64,000 nt of DNA from Lichenifustis flavocetrariae (GCF_026130545.1 NZ_JAMOIM010000004.1:310001-374000), one strand, 5' to 3'; shown: positions 9,260-18,610, counted from the stretch's first letter. Program-made: numbers and translations. Notes: generated by a model from the sequence alone, not told the origin.

Positions 9260-9491
9260 CAAAGCCCCTCTGTCGACATTCGAAGTGCGAAACCGACGCA
9301 TCTTCCACTATGACAAGATTCATGCCACATCGCCGACCGCTCCCCGTCTTCGTGCAGGATACGGCCTGAGGCAGCATTCTTCCCGGAGTGCGGCCGCGGA
9401 TGAGCGCAAACGCTAAGCGGATCGGGTAGAATGTCGATGCGCGCCCACGTCGCATGGATCAAGACCATGCACTGGAAGTTGGAGCCGGATC

Positions 9492-10094
9492 ATGGCGAAA
9501 GCAAGTGAAGCTCTGCTCACGGAAGCCGGCCCCCTCGAGGCCCTCGGGGCCGTCGTGGCGAAGGCTGGCTCCGGTCGCCCACCCATTCACCTCTGGAATC
9601 CGCCGTTTTGCGGCGAGATCGACATGCGGATCGCCCGCGACGGCACATGGTTCTATCAAGGCACGCCGATCGGCCGCCCCGCGATGGTGCGCCTTTTCGC
9701 CTCGGTGTTGCGGCGCGAGGATGATCGTCATGTGCTGGTCACCCCGGTCGAGAAGGTCGGGATCAAGGTTGAGGATGCTCCTTTCGTGGCAGTCGAACTC
9801 GCGGTCGGGTTGGAGGTTGGCCACCCGATCCTCCGCCTGCGCACCAATGTGGACGATTGGGTGACAGTGGATGCGGACCACCCGCTGCGCTTCGAGCCCG
9901 GCGCGGCCGAGGGCATGAAACCCTATGTCCTCGTGCGCGACGACCTCTGGGCCCTGGTCAGCCGGGCCCTCTTCTACGACCTGGTCGAACGCGGGGAAGT
10001 GCGTCAGTGCGAAGGGCTGGAAATGTTCGGCGTCGCGTCGTCGGGATCGTTTTTCCCGATGGCGCCGGCAAATGCGATCGGCTTCAACGCATGA
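9492..10094 (+). CDS. DUF1285 family protein
   Basis: The 200-residue product carries the DUF1285 signature: 'PFCGEIDMRIARDGTWFYQG' with 'TPIGRPAMVRLFASVLRRE' and later 'EKVGIKVEDAPFVA'. The function is unknown; a crystal fold for the family exists, but no activity is established to my knowledge. A GGAG at 9481-9484 supports the ATG at 9492. The stop overlaps the start of the CoA pyrophosphatase gene by four bases (ATGA). This places it first in the conserved rhizobial unit DUF1285 / nudix / DUF6111 / cca. Confidence 0.85.
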   Translation: MAKASEALLTEAGPLEALGAVVAKAGSGRPPIHLWNPPFCGEIDMRIARDGTWFYQGTPIGRPAMVRLFASVLRREDDRHVLVTPVEKVGIKVEDAPFVAVELAVGLEVGHPILRLRTNVDDWVTVDADHPLRFEPGAAEGMKPYVLVRDDLWALVSRALFYDLVERGEVRQCEGLEMFGVASSGSFFPMAPANAIGFNA

Positions 10095-10753
10095 CGCACG
10101 AGGCCGCCGCGACGCAGACATTCTCCGGGACGGATTTCGCACGGCGCGCACAAACCCGGCTCACCTTCGATCTGCCCGCGGACGTGTTCGAGCAATCTCC
10201 AGTCCCGCAAGCCGGCGACCATGCGCTCGACGGGCTCCCGCCTGGCATGACCCTGAAGCCCCCCAAAGCGGCTGCCGTGCTGGTGGCTGTCGTCGACCAC
10301 GAGTCCGAGGCGACGGTCATCCTGACGCAGCGCGTCGCGACCCTCCGCACCCATTCCGGGCAGATCGCCTTTCCAGGCGGCCGCATCGATCCCGAAGACG
10401 CTTCGCCCGCAGATGCCGCATTGCGCGAGGCCAGGGAAGAGATCGGCCTCGATGCGGGGCACGTGACACCACTCGGCTATCTTGAGCCCTACCTGACCGG
10501 CACCGGCTATCTGGTGATCCCGACGGTCGCGCTGGTCACGCCGCCGTTTCGGCTGTCCCTCAACCCGGACGAAGTGCATGATGCCTTCGAGGTGCCGCTC
10601 GGGTTCCTGATGGAGCCCTCCAACCATCGGCGTCAGTCCCGTAGCTTCGGCGGCACCCTACACAGTTTCTACGCCATGCCTTATGCTGAGCGGAACATCT
10701 GGGGGGCCACGGCCGGCATGCTGCGCAACCTCTACGAACGCCTGTACGCCTGA
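10091..10753 (+). CDS. CoA pyrophosphatase (Nudix hydrolase)
   Basis: The 220-residue product has the UPF0035/CoA-nudix motif 'LRTHSGQIAFPGG' directly followed by the Nudix box, with 'GGRIDPED...LREAREEIGLD' containing R-E-x-x-E-E-x-G. Enzymes of this class hydrolyse the pyrophosphate bond of CoA and CoA derivatives to 3',5'-ADP and 4'-phosphopantetheine. The ATG at 10091 overlaps the DUF1285 stop (ATGA), and its own TGA shares a base with the DUF6111 start (TGATG). An upstream in-frame extension to 9857 only reads through DUF1285 and is rejected. Confidence 0.9.
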   Translation: MTHEAAATQTFSGTDFARRAQTRLTFDLPADVFEQSPVPQAGDHALDGLPPGMTLKPPKAAAVLVAVVDHESEATVILTQRVATLRTHSGQIAFPGGRIDPEDASPADAALREAREEIGLDAGHVTPLGYLEPYLTGTGYLVIPTVALVTPPFRLSLNPDEVHDAFEVPLGFLMEPSNHRRQSRSFGGTLHSFYAMPYAERNIWGATAGMLRNLYERLYA

Positions 10754-11010
10754 TGCTGCGCATGAGCGCCGAAGGATTGGCCCTCTTCCTCCTTCCGTTT
10801 GTGGTCTATGCCGGGCTGCTCCTCATCCGGGCCGCCCGGCCCCCCAAGCCGGACAGCAGGCCTGAGCCGATCCTGCTCCTCGCCTCCTGCGGGTTTGGCT
10901 TGGTGATCCTCGGTCTTCTGGCCCTCGGGATCTTGGGGCCGCGGTCCCGAGGCAGCTACACGCCGGCGCATCTCGAAGGCGGCCAGCTGGTGCCGGGGCA
11001 CATGGAATGA
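10753..11010 (+). CDS. DUF6111 family small membrane protein
   Basis: The 85-residue product has two hydrophobic segments (about 9-26 and 40-61) separated by a short basic, proline-rich loop ('RAARPPKPDSRPEP'), with 'GSYTPAHLEGGQLVPGHM' at the C-terminus. The C-terminal 'YxPAHxEdGrivPG' pattern is typical of DUF6111. The function is unknown. It overlaps both neighbours (TGATG with the nudix gene, ATGA with cca), so it is translationally coupled within the unit. Confidence 0.85.
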   Translation: MLRMSAEGLALFLLPFVVYAGLLLIRAARPPKPDSRPEPILLLASCGFGLVILGLLALGILGPRSRGSYTPAHLEGGQLVPGHME

Positions 11011-12341
11011 CGATGCCGCGTAGCCTGCATCTCGCTGGCGGTGTGCTGACGAATCGCGTGTTCCTGGACGACGGCCGCGTGATGGCCTTGCTGGCGCTCT
11101 TGAACCGGGAGGGCGAAGAGGCCCGCGTGGTCGGCGGCGCTGTCCGCAATGCCTTGCTGGGACTGCCGACCGGCGATATCGACATCACCACGACGGCCAC
11201 CCCCGATGTCGTGATGGCCCGAGCCAAGACGGCACGCCTGCGGACGATCCCGACCGGGGTCGCGCATGGGACCGTGACGGTCGTGGTGCGCGGAGAGCCG
11301 TTCGAGGTCACGACGTTGCGGGAAGACGTGGAGACGGACGGCCGCCACGCCGTGGTGCTGTTTGGCCGGAGCTTCGTCGAGGACGCCCGGCGCCGGGACT
11401 TCACCATCAATGCCCTGTCGGTCGACCCGGAGGGCAGGCTCTATGATTATACGGAGGGAGTCGCGGACCTTGCGGCTGGCCGGGTGCGGTTCATCGACGA
11501 TTCGACGACGCGCATCCGCGAGGATTATTTGCGCGTGCTGCGGTTCTTCCGGTTTTCCGCAAGCTACACCACCGGGGAGCTCGATCCGGAGGGCCTCGCG
11601 GCCTGCGCGGCGCAGCGGGACGGACTCGATCACCTGTCGCGCGAACGCGTGCGGGCCGAGCTGTTCAAATTGCTGACCGCCAGCCGTGTCACCCCGATCG
11701 TGGAGGCCATGCAGGCCATCGGAGTGCTGCCAATCCTGATCGGCGATCCGTGTCGGCCGTGGCGGCAGGCTCGCCTTTCGGCCGTCGAGCAAGCGGGGGG
11801 GTGGCCACCCGACCCCCTCCGGACGCTCGCGGCTCTGGGTCTCGCAACAGTCGCGGACGTGTCGCGCCTCCGCGATCGCCTGCGCCTCTCGAACGAGGAG
11901 CGCGACCGCCTCGTGCGGCTCGCGGAGGCGTCCGCGGCGGCCTCGACCCGCGCTGCGGCCCCGGATGCGCTCGCGATCCTGGCTCTGCTCTATTCCGTCG
12001 GCCGGCAGAGTGCGGTCGATGTGCTGCTTATGGCGCATGTCGACAGCGGCGCGTCGCCCGACGACCCTGGCTGGCAACAGGCGGCGCGCCAGGCCGCCTC
12101 CGTCATGGTGCCGACGCTAGCTGTGTCGGGCGCGGATGTGATGGCGCGTGGGTTTCGCAGCGGACCCCAGATCGGCGCGGTCTTGAAGGACGTGCAGGCC
12201 CGATGGATTCGGGCAGGCTTTCCCGAGGAGCCGGCCGTTCTGCATCGCTTGCTCGATGAATCCATCGTGACCGTGCGTGGCGGCGCCCGGGAGGTGGCGC
12301 GCGATCATGGCTCCGGCAGGGAGAAACCAACGGACGAATGA
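11007..12341 (+). CDS. cca: CCA tRNA nucleotidyltransferase
   Basis: The 444-residue product is a class II nucleotidyltransferase. It has the G-G flexible-loop motif 'VVGGAVRNALLG' (42-52), the catalytic carboxylates D57 and D59 in 'GDIDITTTATPD', and 'RRDFTINALSVDPEGRLYDY' (motif B region). 'EDYLRVLRFFRFSASY' and 'LSRERVRAELFKLL' give the NTP-selection and neck helices. It adds or repairs the 3'-CCA of tRNAs in the cytoplasm. The start overlaps DUF6111 by four bases. The extra C-terminal helical domain is of the length usual in alphaproteobacteria. Confidence 0.93.
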   Translation: MTMPRSLHLAGGVLTNRVFLDDGRVMALLALLNREGEEARVVGGAVRNALLGLPTGDIDITTTATPDVVMARAKTARLRTIPTGVAHGTVTVVVRGEPFEVTTLREDVETDGRHAVVLFGRSFVEDARRRDFTINALSVDPEGRLYDYTEGVADLAAGRVRFIDDSTTRIREDYLRVLRFFRFSASYTTGELDPEGLAACAAQRDGLDHLSRERVRAELFKLLTASRVTPIVEAMQAIGVLPILIGDPCRPWRQARLSAVEQAGGWPPDPLRTLAALGLATVADVSRLRDRLRLSNEERDRLVRLAEASAAASTRAAAPDALAILALLYSVGRQSAVDVLLMAHVDSGASPDDPGWQQAARQAASVMVPTLAVSGADVMARGFRSGPQIGAVLKDVQARWIRAGFPEEPAVLHRLLDESIVTVRGGAREVARDHGSGREKPTDE

Positions 12342-12426
12342 CTCGCGATTGCTGGATTTCGTGGTAAATTCAGCCCCGGAAACCACGGGCGGCTTCTCCG
12401 GGCCGGCGCGCCGCAGGGAGTCCGGG

Positions 12427-12696
12427 ATGGCAACCGAGCGAAAGATGCCGGTCGACGTGGCCCGTCGCCTTGGCCAGCGGCGCGACCAGAGTGGGCGCAC
12501 CTCCAATGTGCCCCGACGTACGGATGGGTGGTGCCGTGAAACCTTCACCCTGACCAGGGAGGATGCCCGATCGGCGGCACGCGACTGGTTCACGCGCTTT
12601 CCCAAAGCCGCCTATATGACGGAAATCGAGTCCTGGAAGGTTCTCGACGACGGTCGCATCGAGTTCACGATGCGGCGGCTCCCCTCGGCCGATTGA
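12427..12696 (+). CDS. conserved hypothetical protein, 89 aa
   Basis: I do not recognise a named family. The 89-residue product starts at the ATG at 12427, supported by AGGGAG at 12415-12420. The second half looks folded ('ETFTLTREDARSAARDWFTR', then 'YMTEIESWKVLDDGRIEFTM'): a helix with conserved aromatic residues followed by two strands. The first half is basic and polar. It sits 85 bp after cca in the same direction and may be co-transcribed with it. The reading upstream from 12277 overlaps cca and is probably not used. Confidence 0.65.
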   Translation: MATERKMPVDVARRLGQRRDQSGRTSNVPRRTDGWCRETFTLTREDARSAARDWFTRFPKAAYMTEIESWKVLDDGRIEFTMRRLPSAD

Positions 12697-12703
12697 GCGG
12701 CAC

Positions 12704-12723
12704 GGACCGCCGGTCGGTGGTCC
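12704..12723. terminator. hairpin between convergent genes
   Basis: GGACCGCC (12704-12711), loop GGTC and GGTGGTCC (12716-12723) form an 8-bp stem with one G-U pair between the convergent ends of the 89-aa gene and mntH. The T-run after it is poor, so a Rho-independent role is only likely. Confidence 0.35.
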
Positions 12724-12736
12724 TTCATGCCTCCAC

Positions 12737-14038
12737 TCAGGCTGTCGCCAAACCCGGAATCGGCACACCGAAGCTCTGCAACAGCAGGATCGCATTCAGC
12801 GCGAGTACAAGGACGGAACTCGCGACCGCCACGCCATTGACGAGCCGGCCGTTGGCCAGAGCGCCCATCAGGTCACGCCGCCGCGTAAGCAGCACCAGGG
12901 CCACCATCGGAACCGGCAACGCGATGCTGAGGACGACCTGGCTGAGCACGAGAGCCCTGGTCGGGTCGACGCCGAGCGCGACGACCACGAAGGCGGGCGC
13001 CATCGTGACCAGCCGCCGGACCCCGACCGGGATCCGGAAGGCCACGAAGCCCTGCATGATCATCTGTCCCGCGAGGGTGCCGACGACCGAGCTCGACAAG
13101 CCGGAGGCGATCAGCGACACGAGGAAAATCGCCGCGGCACCACCGCCGAGCAGCGGCGTGAGCGTATGGTAGGCGGTTCCGATTTCGGCCACCTCGCTGT
13201 GCCCGGCATGAAAGGCGCTCGCGGCCATCGCGATCATGGCCATGTTGACCAGCCCCGCGCCGATCAGCGCGGCCACGACTTCTCGGTTTGAAAAGCGGAC
13301 CAGCAGGCGGCGTCCCCGCGCGTCCGTCGCGCGACCTCGACTTTGCGTCAGGCCTGAATGAAGGTAGAGCGCGTGTGGCATCACGGTCGCGCCGACGATC
13401 CCGACCGAAATGGTGAGCGCCTGCGCGTCGGGGATCTGCGGGACCACCATGTGGAATGCCGCCGCGGTCCAGTCCACTGGCGCGATGAACATCTCGGCCA
13501 TATAGCAAAGGCTGATCAACACCACCATGGCCCCGATGATGATCTCCAACGGGCGGAAACCCCCTCGGTCCGCCAGGAGGATCACGTAGGTGACAAGCCC
13601 GGTCATGAGCATGCCGAACAGCAGGGGGAGATGCAGCAGAAGCGAGAGGCCGATTGAGGCGCCGAGAAATTCCGCAAGGTCGGTCGCCATTGCGGCGATT
13701 TCGCTGACGAGCCACATTGCGACGACGAGCGGACGCGGAAATTGCTCGCGACAGAGTTCCGCCAGATTGCGGCCGGTCGCGATGCCGAGCTTGGCCGACA
13801 GCGCCTGAAACAGCATCGCGATCAGATTGGCCAGGAGCGCCACCCAAAGCAATGTGTAGCCGTACCGGGCGCCGGCCTGGATGTTGGTCGCGAAATTGCC
13901 GGGGTCTATGTAAGCGATCGAAGCCACCAAGGCCGGGCCGACGAACAACAAGGACGACATCACGCCGGCGGGGCGGCGGCCTGACAGGACCTCTGAAATG
14001 CCGATCGCGGTTCGATCCGTCAGCGCCTGGAGTGACAT
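12737..14038 (-). CDS. mntH: Nramp family divalent metal transporter, MntH type
   Basis: The 433-residue product has about eleven membrane helices and both metal-coordinating motifs of Nramp proteins: 'DPGN' (D45-N48) in helix 1 and 'MPH' (M220-H222) in helix 6. It is a proton-coupled importer of Mn2+/Fe2+ in the inner membrane. The start at 14038 is chosen because AGAGAGG lies a few bases before it; an ATG at 14089 would add 17 unrelated residues. The 250-bp gap to the divergent cyclase gene probably holds the promoters. I could not find a convincing Mur or MntR box there. Confidence 0.92.
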   Translation of the reverse strand: MSLQALTDRTAIGISEVLSGRRPAGVMSSLLFVGPALVASIAYIDPGNFATNIQAGARYGYTLLWVALLANLIAMLFQALSAKLGIATGRNLAELCREQFPRPLVVAMWLVSEIAAMATDLAEFLGASIGLSLLLHLPLLFGMLMTGLVTYVILLADRGGFRPLEIIIGAMVVLISLCYMAEMFIAPVDWTAAAFHMVVPQIPDAQALTISVGIVGATVMPHALYLHSGLTQSRGRATDARGRRLLVRFSNREVVAALIGAGLVNMAMIAMAASAFHAGHSEVAEIGTAYHTLTPLLGGGAAAIFLVSLIASGLSSSVVGTLAGQMIMQGFVAFRIPVGVRRLVTMAPAFVVVALGVDPTRALVLSQVVLSIALPVPMVALVLLTRRRDLMGALANGRLVNGVAVASSVLVLALNAILLLQSFGVPIPGLATA

Positions 14039-14290
14039 GACCTCTCTGACGTTCAAGAAATAATCGCCGCCGCCGCAACGCGTGAGCACCGAACCCTCTG
14101 CGGCTTGGCTATATTGGGAGTGGCTTTCGCAAGGTTCAATCCCCGCAGATGCCGCGGCGGTAGTCGTAATGCGGCGGATCGCGTAAACTGAACTGGATGG
14201 GGCGCAAACAAGTGCCGCCGGGCGCTCAAGCGGCGCGCGGTCCTGCTGTGCCGCCTCTGGTGCAAATGAAAAGTTTCCAGCACCACACCA

Positions 14291-15574
14291 GTGAAGAGAC
14301 GCTCGATGCCTGGCGCAGGTCCCGCGACGGCATCGGCTCGGAGATCATCCGTTTTGACGAACTATAGCATCGAGACCACCAGAGCCTGGGTGATTGAGCG
14401 CGGCCTCGCCGGCGCGAGCGAGACCGAGCTGCTGCACGGGTTTTGTGAACGCTGCTGTCACCTGGGTCTCGACCTCGCGCGCGGGATGGTGCTGATCGAC
14501 ACGCTCCACCCCGTCTACGAGGGCCGCGTGTTCCGGTGGCGCAACGATGGCGTCGAGGAAAGCCGGATGCTCGAATATGGCCGCACGAGCGACAACCTGG
14601 AGGCGGCCGAGAACTGGCGGCGCAGCGTCTTCTCTCACCTGCTCGACACGGGGGCGGACGAATACGCCTGTCATCTTTCCTCGACCGAGGCGGAATTCTG
14701 GAACTTCGAGGCCTTGCGTCGGGATGGCTTGGTCGGCTACGCGGCCTTCATTCACCGCTTCGCCCGCGAGGGCAGTTTCGGCGATATGGACTGCGTCTAC
14801 TCGTCCTGGTCGACGCACCATGACGACGGGTTCAGCCAGGCCCAACTGGTCGCGCTCCGCGAGTTGTTACCGGCCTTGGCTCTCGCCATCAAATGCGTCT
14901 CGCTGGCCCGTGTCGCGGCCACGCTCGTGGAGGTTTATCTCGGCCGGGATGCCGGGGCGCGCGTGCTCAGCGGGCGCATCACGCGCGGCGTCGCCGAGAA
15001 GCTCAACGCCGTGCTTTGGTTCTCGGACCTGCGCGGCTACACGACGATCACCGACACGGCGGCGCCCGAGGAGATCATCCCGCTCCTCAACGATTATTCG
15101 GAGGCGGCGATATCCGCGATCTACCAGCATGGCGGCGACGTGCTCAAACTGATCGGCGACGGCGTGCTGGCGATCTTCCGGGCCGAGGACCAACAGCATG
15201 CCTGTCACTGTGCCCTCGAGGCGGAAGCGACCCTGAAGGCCAGCAAGATCGCGCTCAACCAGCGGCGGCGGGACGAGGGGCGGCCCGTCACATCGATCTA
15301 CCTCGGGTTGCATATCGGCGATGTCCTGTTCGGCAATGTCGGCAGCGAGCAGCGCCTCGACTTCACGGTGGTCGGGCCCGCCGTCAACGAGGTGAGCCGG
15401 ATCGCCTCGATGTGCCGGTCGGTCGACCGCAGCGTGGTGCTTTCGTCGGCCTTCGCGATGGCGGCCGCGCTCGAGGACCGCGAGCGCCTCGTCTCGCTCG
15501 GCCGCTACGCGCTTCGGGGTGTCGGGCGCGCCCAGGAACTCTTTACGCTGGATCCGGAGCGGCCTGCGAGCTGA
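14291..15574 (+). CDS. class III adenylate/guanylate cyclase
   Basis: The 427-residue product has an N-terminal region of about 230 residues with no membrane helix. The class III catalytic domain follows, with metal-binding aspartates in 'WFSDLRGYTT' (D246) and 'KLIGDGVLAIF' (D290), and 'DFTVVGPAVNEVSRIASM' (N366, R370), so the catalytic residues are intact. The N-terminal part, with 'LLIDTLHPVYEGRVFRW'-like strands, resembles the sensor region of rhizobial soluble cyclases, and its ligand is unknown. The GTG at 14291 is used; an ATG at 14306 is an alternative. The product is probably cAMP. Confidence 0.88.
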   Translation: MKRRSMPGAGPATASARRSSVLTNYSIETTRAWVIERGLAGASETELLHGFCERCCHLGLDLARGMVLIDTLHPVYEGRVFRWRNDGVEESRMLEYGRTSDNLEAAENWRRSVFSHLLDTGADEYACHLSSTEAEFWNFEALRRDGLVGYAAFIHRFAREGSFGDMDCVYSSWSTHHDDGFSQAQLVALRELLPALALAIKCVSLARVAATLVEVYLGRDAGARVLSGRITRGVAEKLNAVLWFSDLRGYTTITDTAAPEEIIPLLNDYSEAAISAIYQHGGDVLKLIGDGVLAIFRAEDQQHACHCALEAEATLKASKIALNQRRRDEGRPVTSIYLGLHIGDVLFGNVGSEQRLDFTVVGPAVNEVSRIASMCRSVDRSVVLSSAFAMAAALEDRERLVSLGRYALRGVGRAQELFTLDPERPAS

Positions 15575-15744
15575 GGTGCGTGTGTGTGGTGGTGGTAGCA
15601 GTTTTAAATTCGACGCGGTTGACGGGAGTAGGGCAGGCCGAGGGTCGCTTGGGGTTGAAAGTAGAACTTTCCTGGCCGCCAAAACCCGACGTTCGGCTCA
15701 GCGTCAGCAACTGACGTCAACTCGTTGCCCCGAACCGAACGTTC

Positions 15745-16806
15745 TCAAAGCGTCACCGGCACGCTGATGGCATGTTCCGAGTGGTGGCCGCAGCTGAAGC
15801 AGAACCGGTCGAAGGAACTCTTGCGCTCGCTACAGGCCGGGCAGCGCTCGAAGACGCCGATTCCACAATGCGGGCAGAAGTTCGTCTTGCTGTCCGTGAG
15901 GTCGATCGGCCGCTCGCAGCTAGGGCATACCTTCTTGGCCAGACGTACGAGTGCTTGGTCGGTGACCAGCTCGCTGCGTCGCTCTTCTTTCGGGCGCGCC
16001 TCCTCGGCCCGCTGACGTTCCATGTAGCGCCCGAGCGCCTGGATGGCGGAGCGGCCGGCGACCAACGTCGCGATCAAACCGACGCCGTACTGCACGTAGC
16101 CGCCGTAGCTCGGAAGGTATGGGACGAGCTCGACAAAAAACCCAAAGGCGGCCGCCAACGCAAAGCCCCACACGAAGGGCCAGTTGCGCGTGTGGCGCCG
16201 CTTCAGTAGCAGCCAGCCCGCAAGCACCAGCAACGGCAGCGTGAAGGCTAGGCGATAGCCGAAGACCCTGAGGTCTTGACGGCTGCTCGCAGCCTCGAGC
16301 CTCGCCTGCGCGCTCGACCGCAGCGCGTCTTCGGTCTGTACTTGCGTGGCCTCCCGCTCCGACAGATCAAGGCTGGCCTTGGCGAGCGCCGCCATCTGCT
16401 CCTCGATCGTGCGTTCGGCCGCCTTAAGGTCATCAAGCTTTTGCGTTCGTGCGATCAGGCCCGGATCCTGATCGACGCGTTGCGTCGCATCGCGCGTCTT
16501 AAGCCAGTTGGCGAACGTGTCCTGTTCGCTGGCGGATGCCGCGCGGGCCGCGTCGAGCGCGAGTTGCGCCTCGGTGGTGCGACGACCATTGTCCTCCTGC
16601 TCCCGGTGGATCTGCGTCAGAGCCGCTGTGGATGCGTCCGATTGGGGATGGTCGAGGAAACGATCAAGAGTGAAGCGCTGTTCAACCTCGGGAAGATCGC
16701 CGACGACAAGCGAGCCCAGTCCGATCAGGCATCCTGCGAACAGGAGCGCCACCAGCCAGAGGGCACGGTTGAACCATCGTTCCGACAACCTCGTTCCCGA
16801 TCTCAT
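15745..16806 (-). CDS. membrane protein with coiled coil and C-terminal double zinc ribbon
   Basis: The 353-residue product starts with a membrane helix (about 14-35). A long helical, probably coiled-coil stretch (50-175, rich in A, E, Q, R) follows, then three membrane segments between 180 and 255. Near the C-terminus four CxxC knuckles ('CPSC', 'CPHC', 'CPAC', 'CFSC', about 294-342) form a double zinc ribbon, probably cytoplasmic. No enzymatic motif is visible. It is a lone gene between the cyclase and secE. The function is unknown; the layout suggests a sensor or scaffold, but that is only inference. Confidence 0.7.
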   Translation of the reverse strand: MRSGTRLSERWFNRALWLVALLFAGCLIGLGSLVVGDLPEVEQRFTLDRFLDHPQSDASTAALTQIHREQEDNGRRTTEAQLALDAARAASASEQDTFANWLKTRDATQRVDQDPGLIARTQKLDDLKAAERTIEEQMAALAKASLDLSEREATQVQTEDALRSSAQARLEAASSRQDLRVFGYRLAFTLPLLVLAGWLLLKRRHTRNWPFVWGFALAAAFGFFVELVPYLPSYGGYVQYGVGLIATLVAGRSAIQALGRYMERQRAEEARPKEERRSELVTDQALVRLAKKVCPSCERPIDLTDSKTNFCPHCGIGVFERCPACSERKSSFDRFCFSCGHHSEHAISVPVTL

Positions 16807-17133
16807 TCCAGTTCACCTCCATCCACGTCGACACCTCCGGCGCAGGCGCGAGAGCGTTTGTCCGCAGTATTGCGGCCAACCATGCTCTTGGTAGGTAAAC
16901 CGGGTCAATTCCAGGTCCGTGCCGCCAGAGCTCTACGGCGGCTTCTGCCCAATCTATTCAAGCTGGACTAGCCACGAGCGTGCAAGTCAAAGACCTTTTC
17001 GGCCATACTCGGTCGTCACGGCTTATTGGATCGCGGTAAGCAGACCTGCTGAGGGTCCGAGTAGGGTCGAAACAGGTCTTCCGCCGCAAAGACCCACGCA
17101 CCCAGGCCGACTCCCTCCCACTGTCTTTTCCTG

Positions 17134-17162
17134 TTGAACCCGGCGCCGAGCCCGGTTATAGA
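17134..17162 (+). promoter_or_regulatory. sigma-70 promoter for secE-nusG
   Basis: TTGAAC (17134-17139), a 17-bp spacer and TATAGA (17157-17162) match the consensus closely and sit about 105 bases before secE. The rest of the 464-bp gap from 16807 shows no gene. I looked for the tRNA-Trp often placed upstream of secE and did not find it. Confidence 0.7.
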
Positions 17163-17270
17163 CAATCGATGTGGCGCGTGACCTTCCGGTCCCGCGCCGC
17201 TCTTCTTTCAGGCTGAGCGCTGGTGGAGGTTCCGCTTCCGGTCGCGCCCGGCCGTTTGGTGCGACGGTCG

Positions 17271-17462
17271 ATGGCAAATCCGTTTCAATTCATGCAAGAG
17301 GTCCGGACGGAGGCCAACAAGGTCACCTGGCCGACCCGGCGCGAGACCATGATCACCACCGGCATGGTGCTGCTCATGGTGGTGGTGGCCTCGGCGTTCT
17401 TCGTCGCCGTCGATCAGGCGCTGCACTTCATCGTCAGTCTGTTTCTTCGCCTGGGCCACTGA
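17271..17462 (+). CDS. secE: preprotein translocase subunit SecE
   Basis: The 63-residue product reads '[20 protein letters not shown]', a SecE N-terminus with the conserved 'EVRxExxKVTWPTRxET' block, followed by a single membrane helix (about 29-53). SecE is an essential part of the SecYEG channel in the inner membrane. The short single-helix form is usual outside the gammaproteobacteria. It is followed after 32 bp by nusG, as in most bacteria. The upstream extension to 17223 lacks conservation and is not used. Confidence 0.95.
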   Translation: MANPFQFMQEVRTEANKVTWPTRRETMITTGMVLLMVVVASAFFVAVDQALHFIVSLFLRLGH

Positions 17463-17494
17463 GCTCGGCCTACAAGGTTGGTTGGAATTCACTC

Positions 17495-18031
17495 ATGCCC
17501 ATGCGCTGGTACATCGTCCACGCCTACTCGAACTTCGAGAAGAAGGTGTCGGATTCGATCCGTGAGCAGGCGGCGCAGCGGGGGCTCGCCGACAAGTTCG
17601 AGGAGATCATGGTGCCGACCGAGCACTATGTGGAAGTGAAGCGCGGCCGGAAGGTCAATGCGGAGCGCAAGTTCTTCCCCGGCTACGTGCTGGTGAAGGC
17701 CGATCTGACCGACGATGTCTACCATCTGATCAAGAACACCCCCAAGGTCACCGGATTTTTGGGCGCCGACAACAAGCCGCAGCCGATCTCGGAGGCGGAA
17801 GCCACTCGCATCAAGGGTCAGGTGCTCGAAGGGGTGGAACGGCCGAAGTCGTCGATCCATTTCGACATCGGCGAGAACGTCCGCGTGGCGGACGGGCCTT
17901 TCGCGTCCTTCAACGGCATCGTCGAGGAAGTCGACGAGGCGAAGTCGCGGCTCAAGGTGGCCGTTTCGATTTTCGGGCGTGCCACGCCGGTCGATCTCGA
18001 ATTCGGGCAGGTCGAAAAACTTGCCGGATAG
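17495..18031 (+). CDS. nusG: transcription termination/antitermination protein NusG
   Basis: The 178-residue product has the NGN domain ('[20 protein letters not shown]', '[14 protein letters not shown]', '[12 protein letters not shown]') and a C-terminal KOW domain ('[20 protein letters not shown]'). It binds RNA polymerase and couples transcription with Rho or ribosomes. The ATG at 17495 is preferred; another ATG two codons later is possible. The second gene of the secE-nusG unit, it is followed by a 146-bp gap before rplK. Confidence 0.96.
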   Translation: MPMRWYIVHAYSNFEKKVSDSIREQAAQRGLADKFEEIMVPTEHYVEVKRGRKVNAERKFFPGYVLVKADLTDDVYHLIKNTPKVTGFLGADNKPQPISEAEATRIKGQVLEGVERPKSSIHFDIGENVRVADGPFASFNGIVEEVDEAKSRLKVAVSIFGRATPVDLEFGQVEKLAG

Positions 18032-18052
18032 GTTCGGGCCTTCGGCCTGAAC
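18032..18052 (+). promoter_or_regulatory. hairpin in the nusG-rplK gap
   Basis: GTTCGGGCC (18032-18040), loop TTC and GGCCTGAAC (18044-18052) form a 9-bp stem with one G-U pair right after the nusG stop, and a second GC-rich hairpin follows near 18054-18072. No T-run follows, so attenuation or mRNA processing before rplK is more likely than termination. Confidence 0.3.
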
Positions 18053-18177
18053 CGGCGCCGCGTCGCGGCGTGAACCCGTGGGAGTGAGCGTCCGGCCCGC
18101 CAAGCCGTCCTGCCTCACGCACCACGATCTGTCACCGCTCCCGCCTGTGCGGCGGAGCACCAACAGGATGAAACAAC

Positions 18178-18606
18178 ATGGCAAAGAAGATCACGGGTTA
18201 CGTGAAGCTTCAGGTGCCGGCCGGCAGCGCGAATCCCTCGCCGCCGATCGGTCCCGCGCTCGGTCAGCGCGGCCTGAACATCATGGAATTCTGCAAGGCG
18301 TTCAACGCCCGCACGGCGCAGATGGAAAAGGGCGCGCCGATCCCGGTCGTCATCACGGCCTATCAGGACCGCTCCTTCACGTTCGAGATGAAGCAGCCGC
18401 CGGTTTCCTTCTTCATCAAGAAGGCGGTCGGCATCACCAGCGGCTCGAAGACGCCCGGCAAGGGCACGATCGGCCGCATCACGCGCGCTCAGCTCCGCGA
18501 AATCGCCGAGAAGAAGCTCGTCGATCTCAACTGCTCGTCGATCGATTCGGCGGTCGCGATGATCGAAGGTTCCGCCCGGTCCATGGGCCTCGAGGTGGTG
18601 GGTTAA
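18178..18606 (+). CDS. rplK: 50S ribosomal protein L11
   Basis: The 142-residue product is a full-length L11: '[20 protein letters not shown]' with '[17 protein letters not shown]' in the N-domain, and '[20 protein letters not shown]' in the rRNA-binding C-domain. L11 sits at the GTPase-associated centre of 23S rRNA. It is five bases upstream of rplA and co-transcribed with it. The conserved 'PPIGPALG' motif is intact. Confidence 0.97.
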   Translation: MAKKITGYVKLQVPAGSANPSPPIGPALGQRGLNIMEFCKAFNARTAQMEKGAPIPVVITAYQDRSFTFEMKQPPVSFFIKKAVGITSGSKTPGKGTIGRITRAQLREIAEKKLVDLNCSSIDSAVAMIEGSARSMGLEVVG

Positions 18607-18610
18607 TCCG

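Noticed and set aside
16807-17270. tRNA-Trp upstream of secE
   Set aside because: No cloverleaf, no CCA anticodon loop and no T-loop sequence were found.
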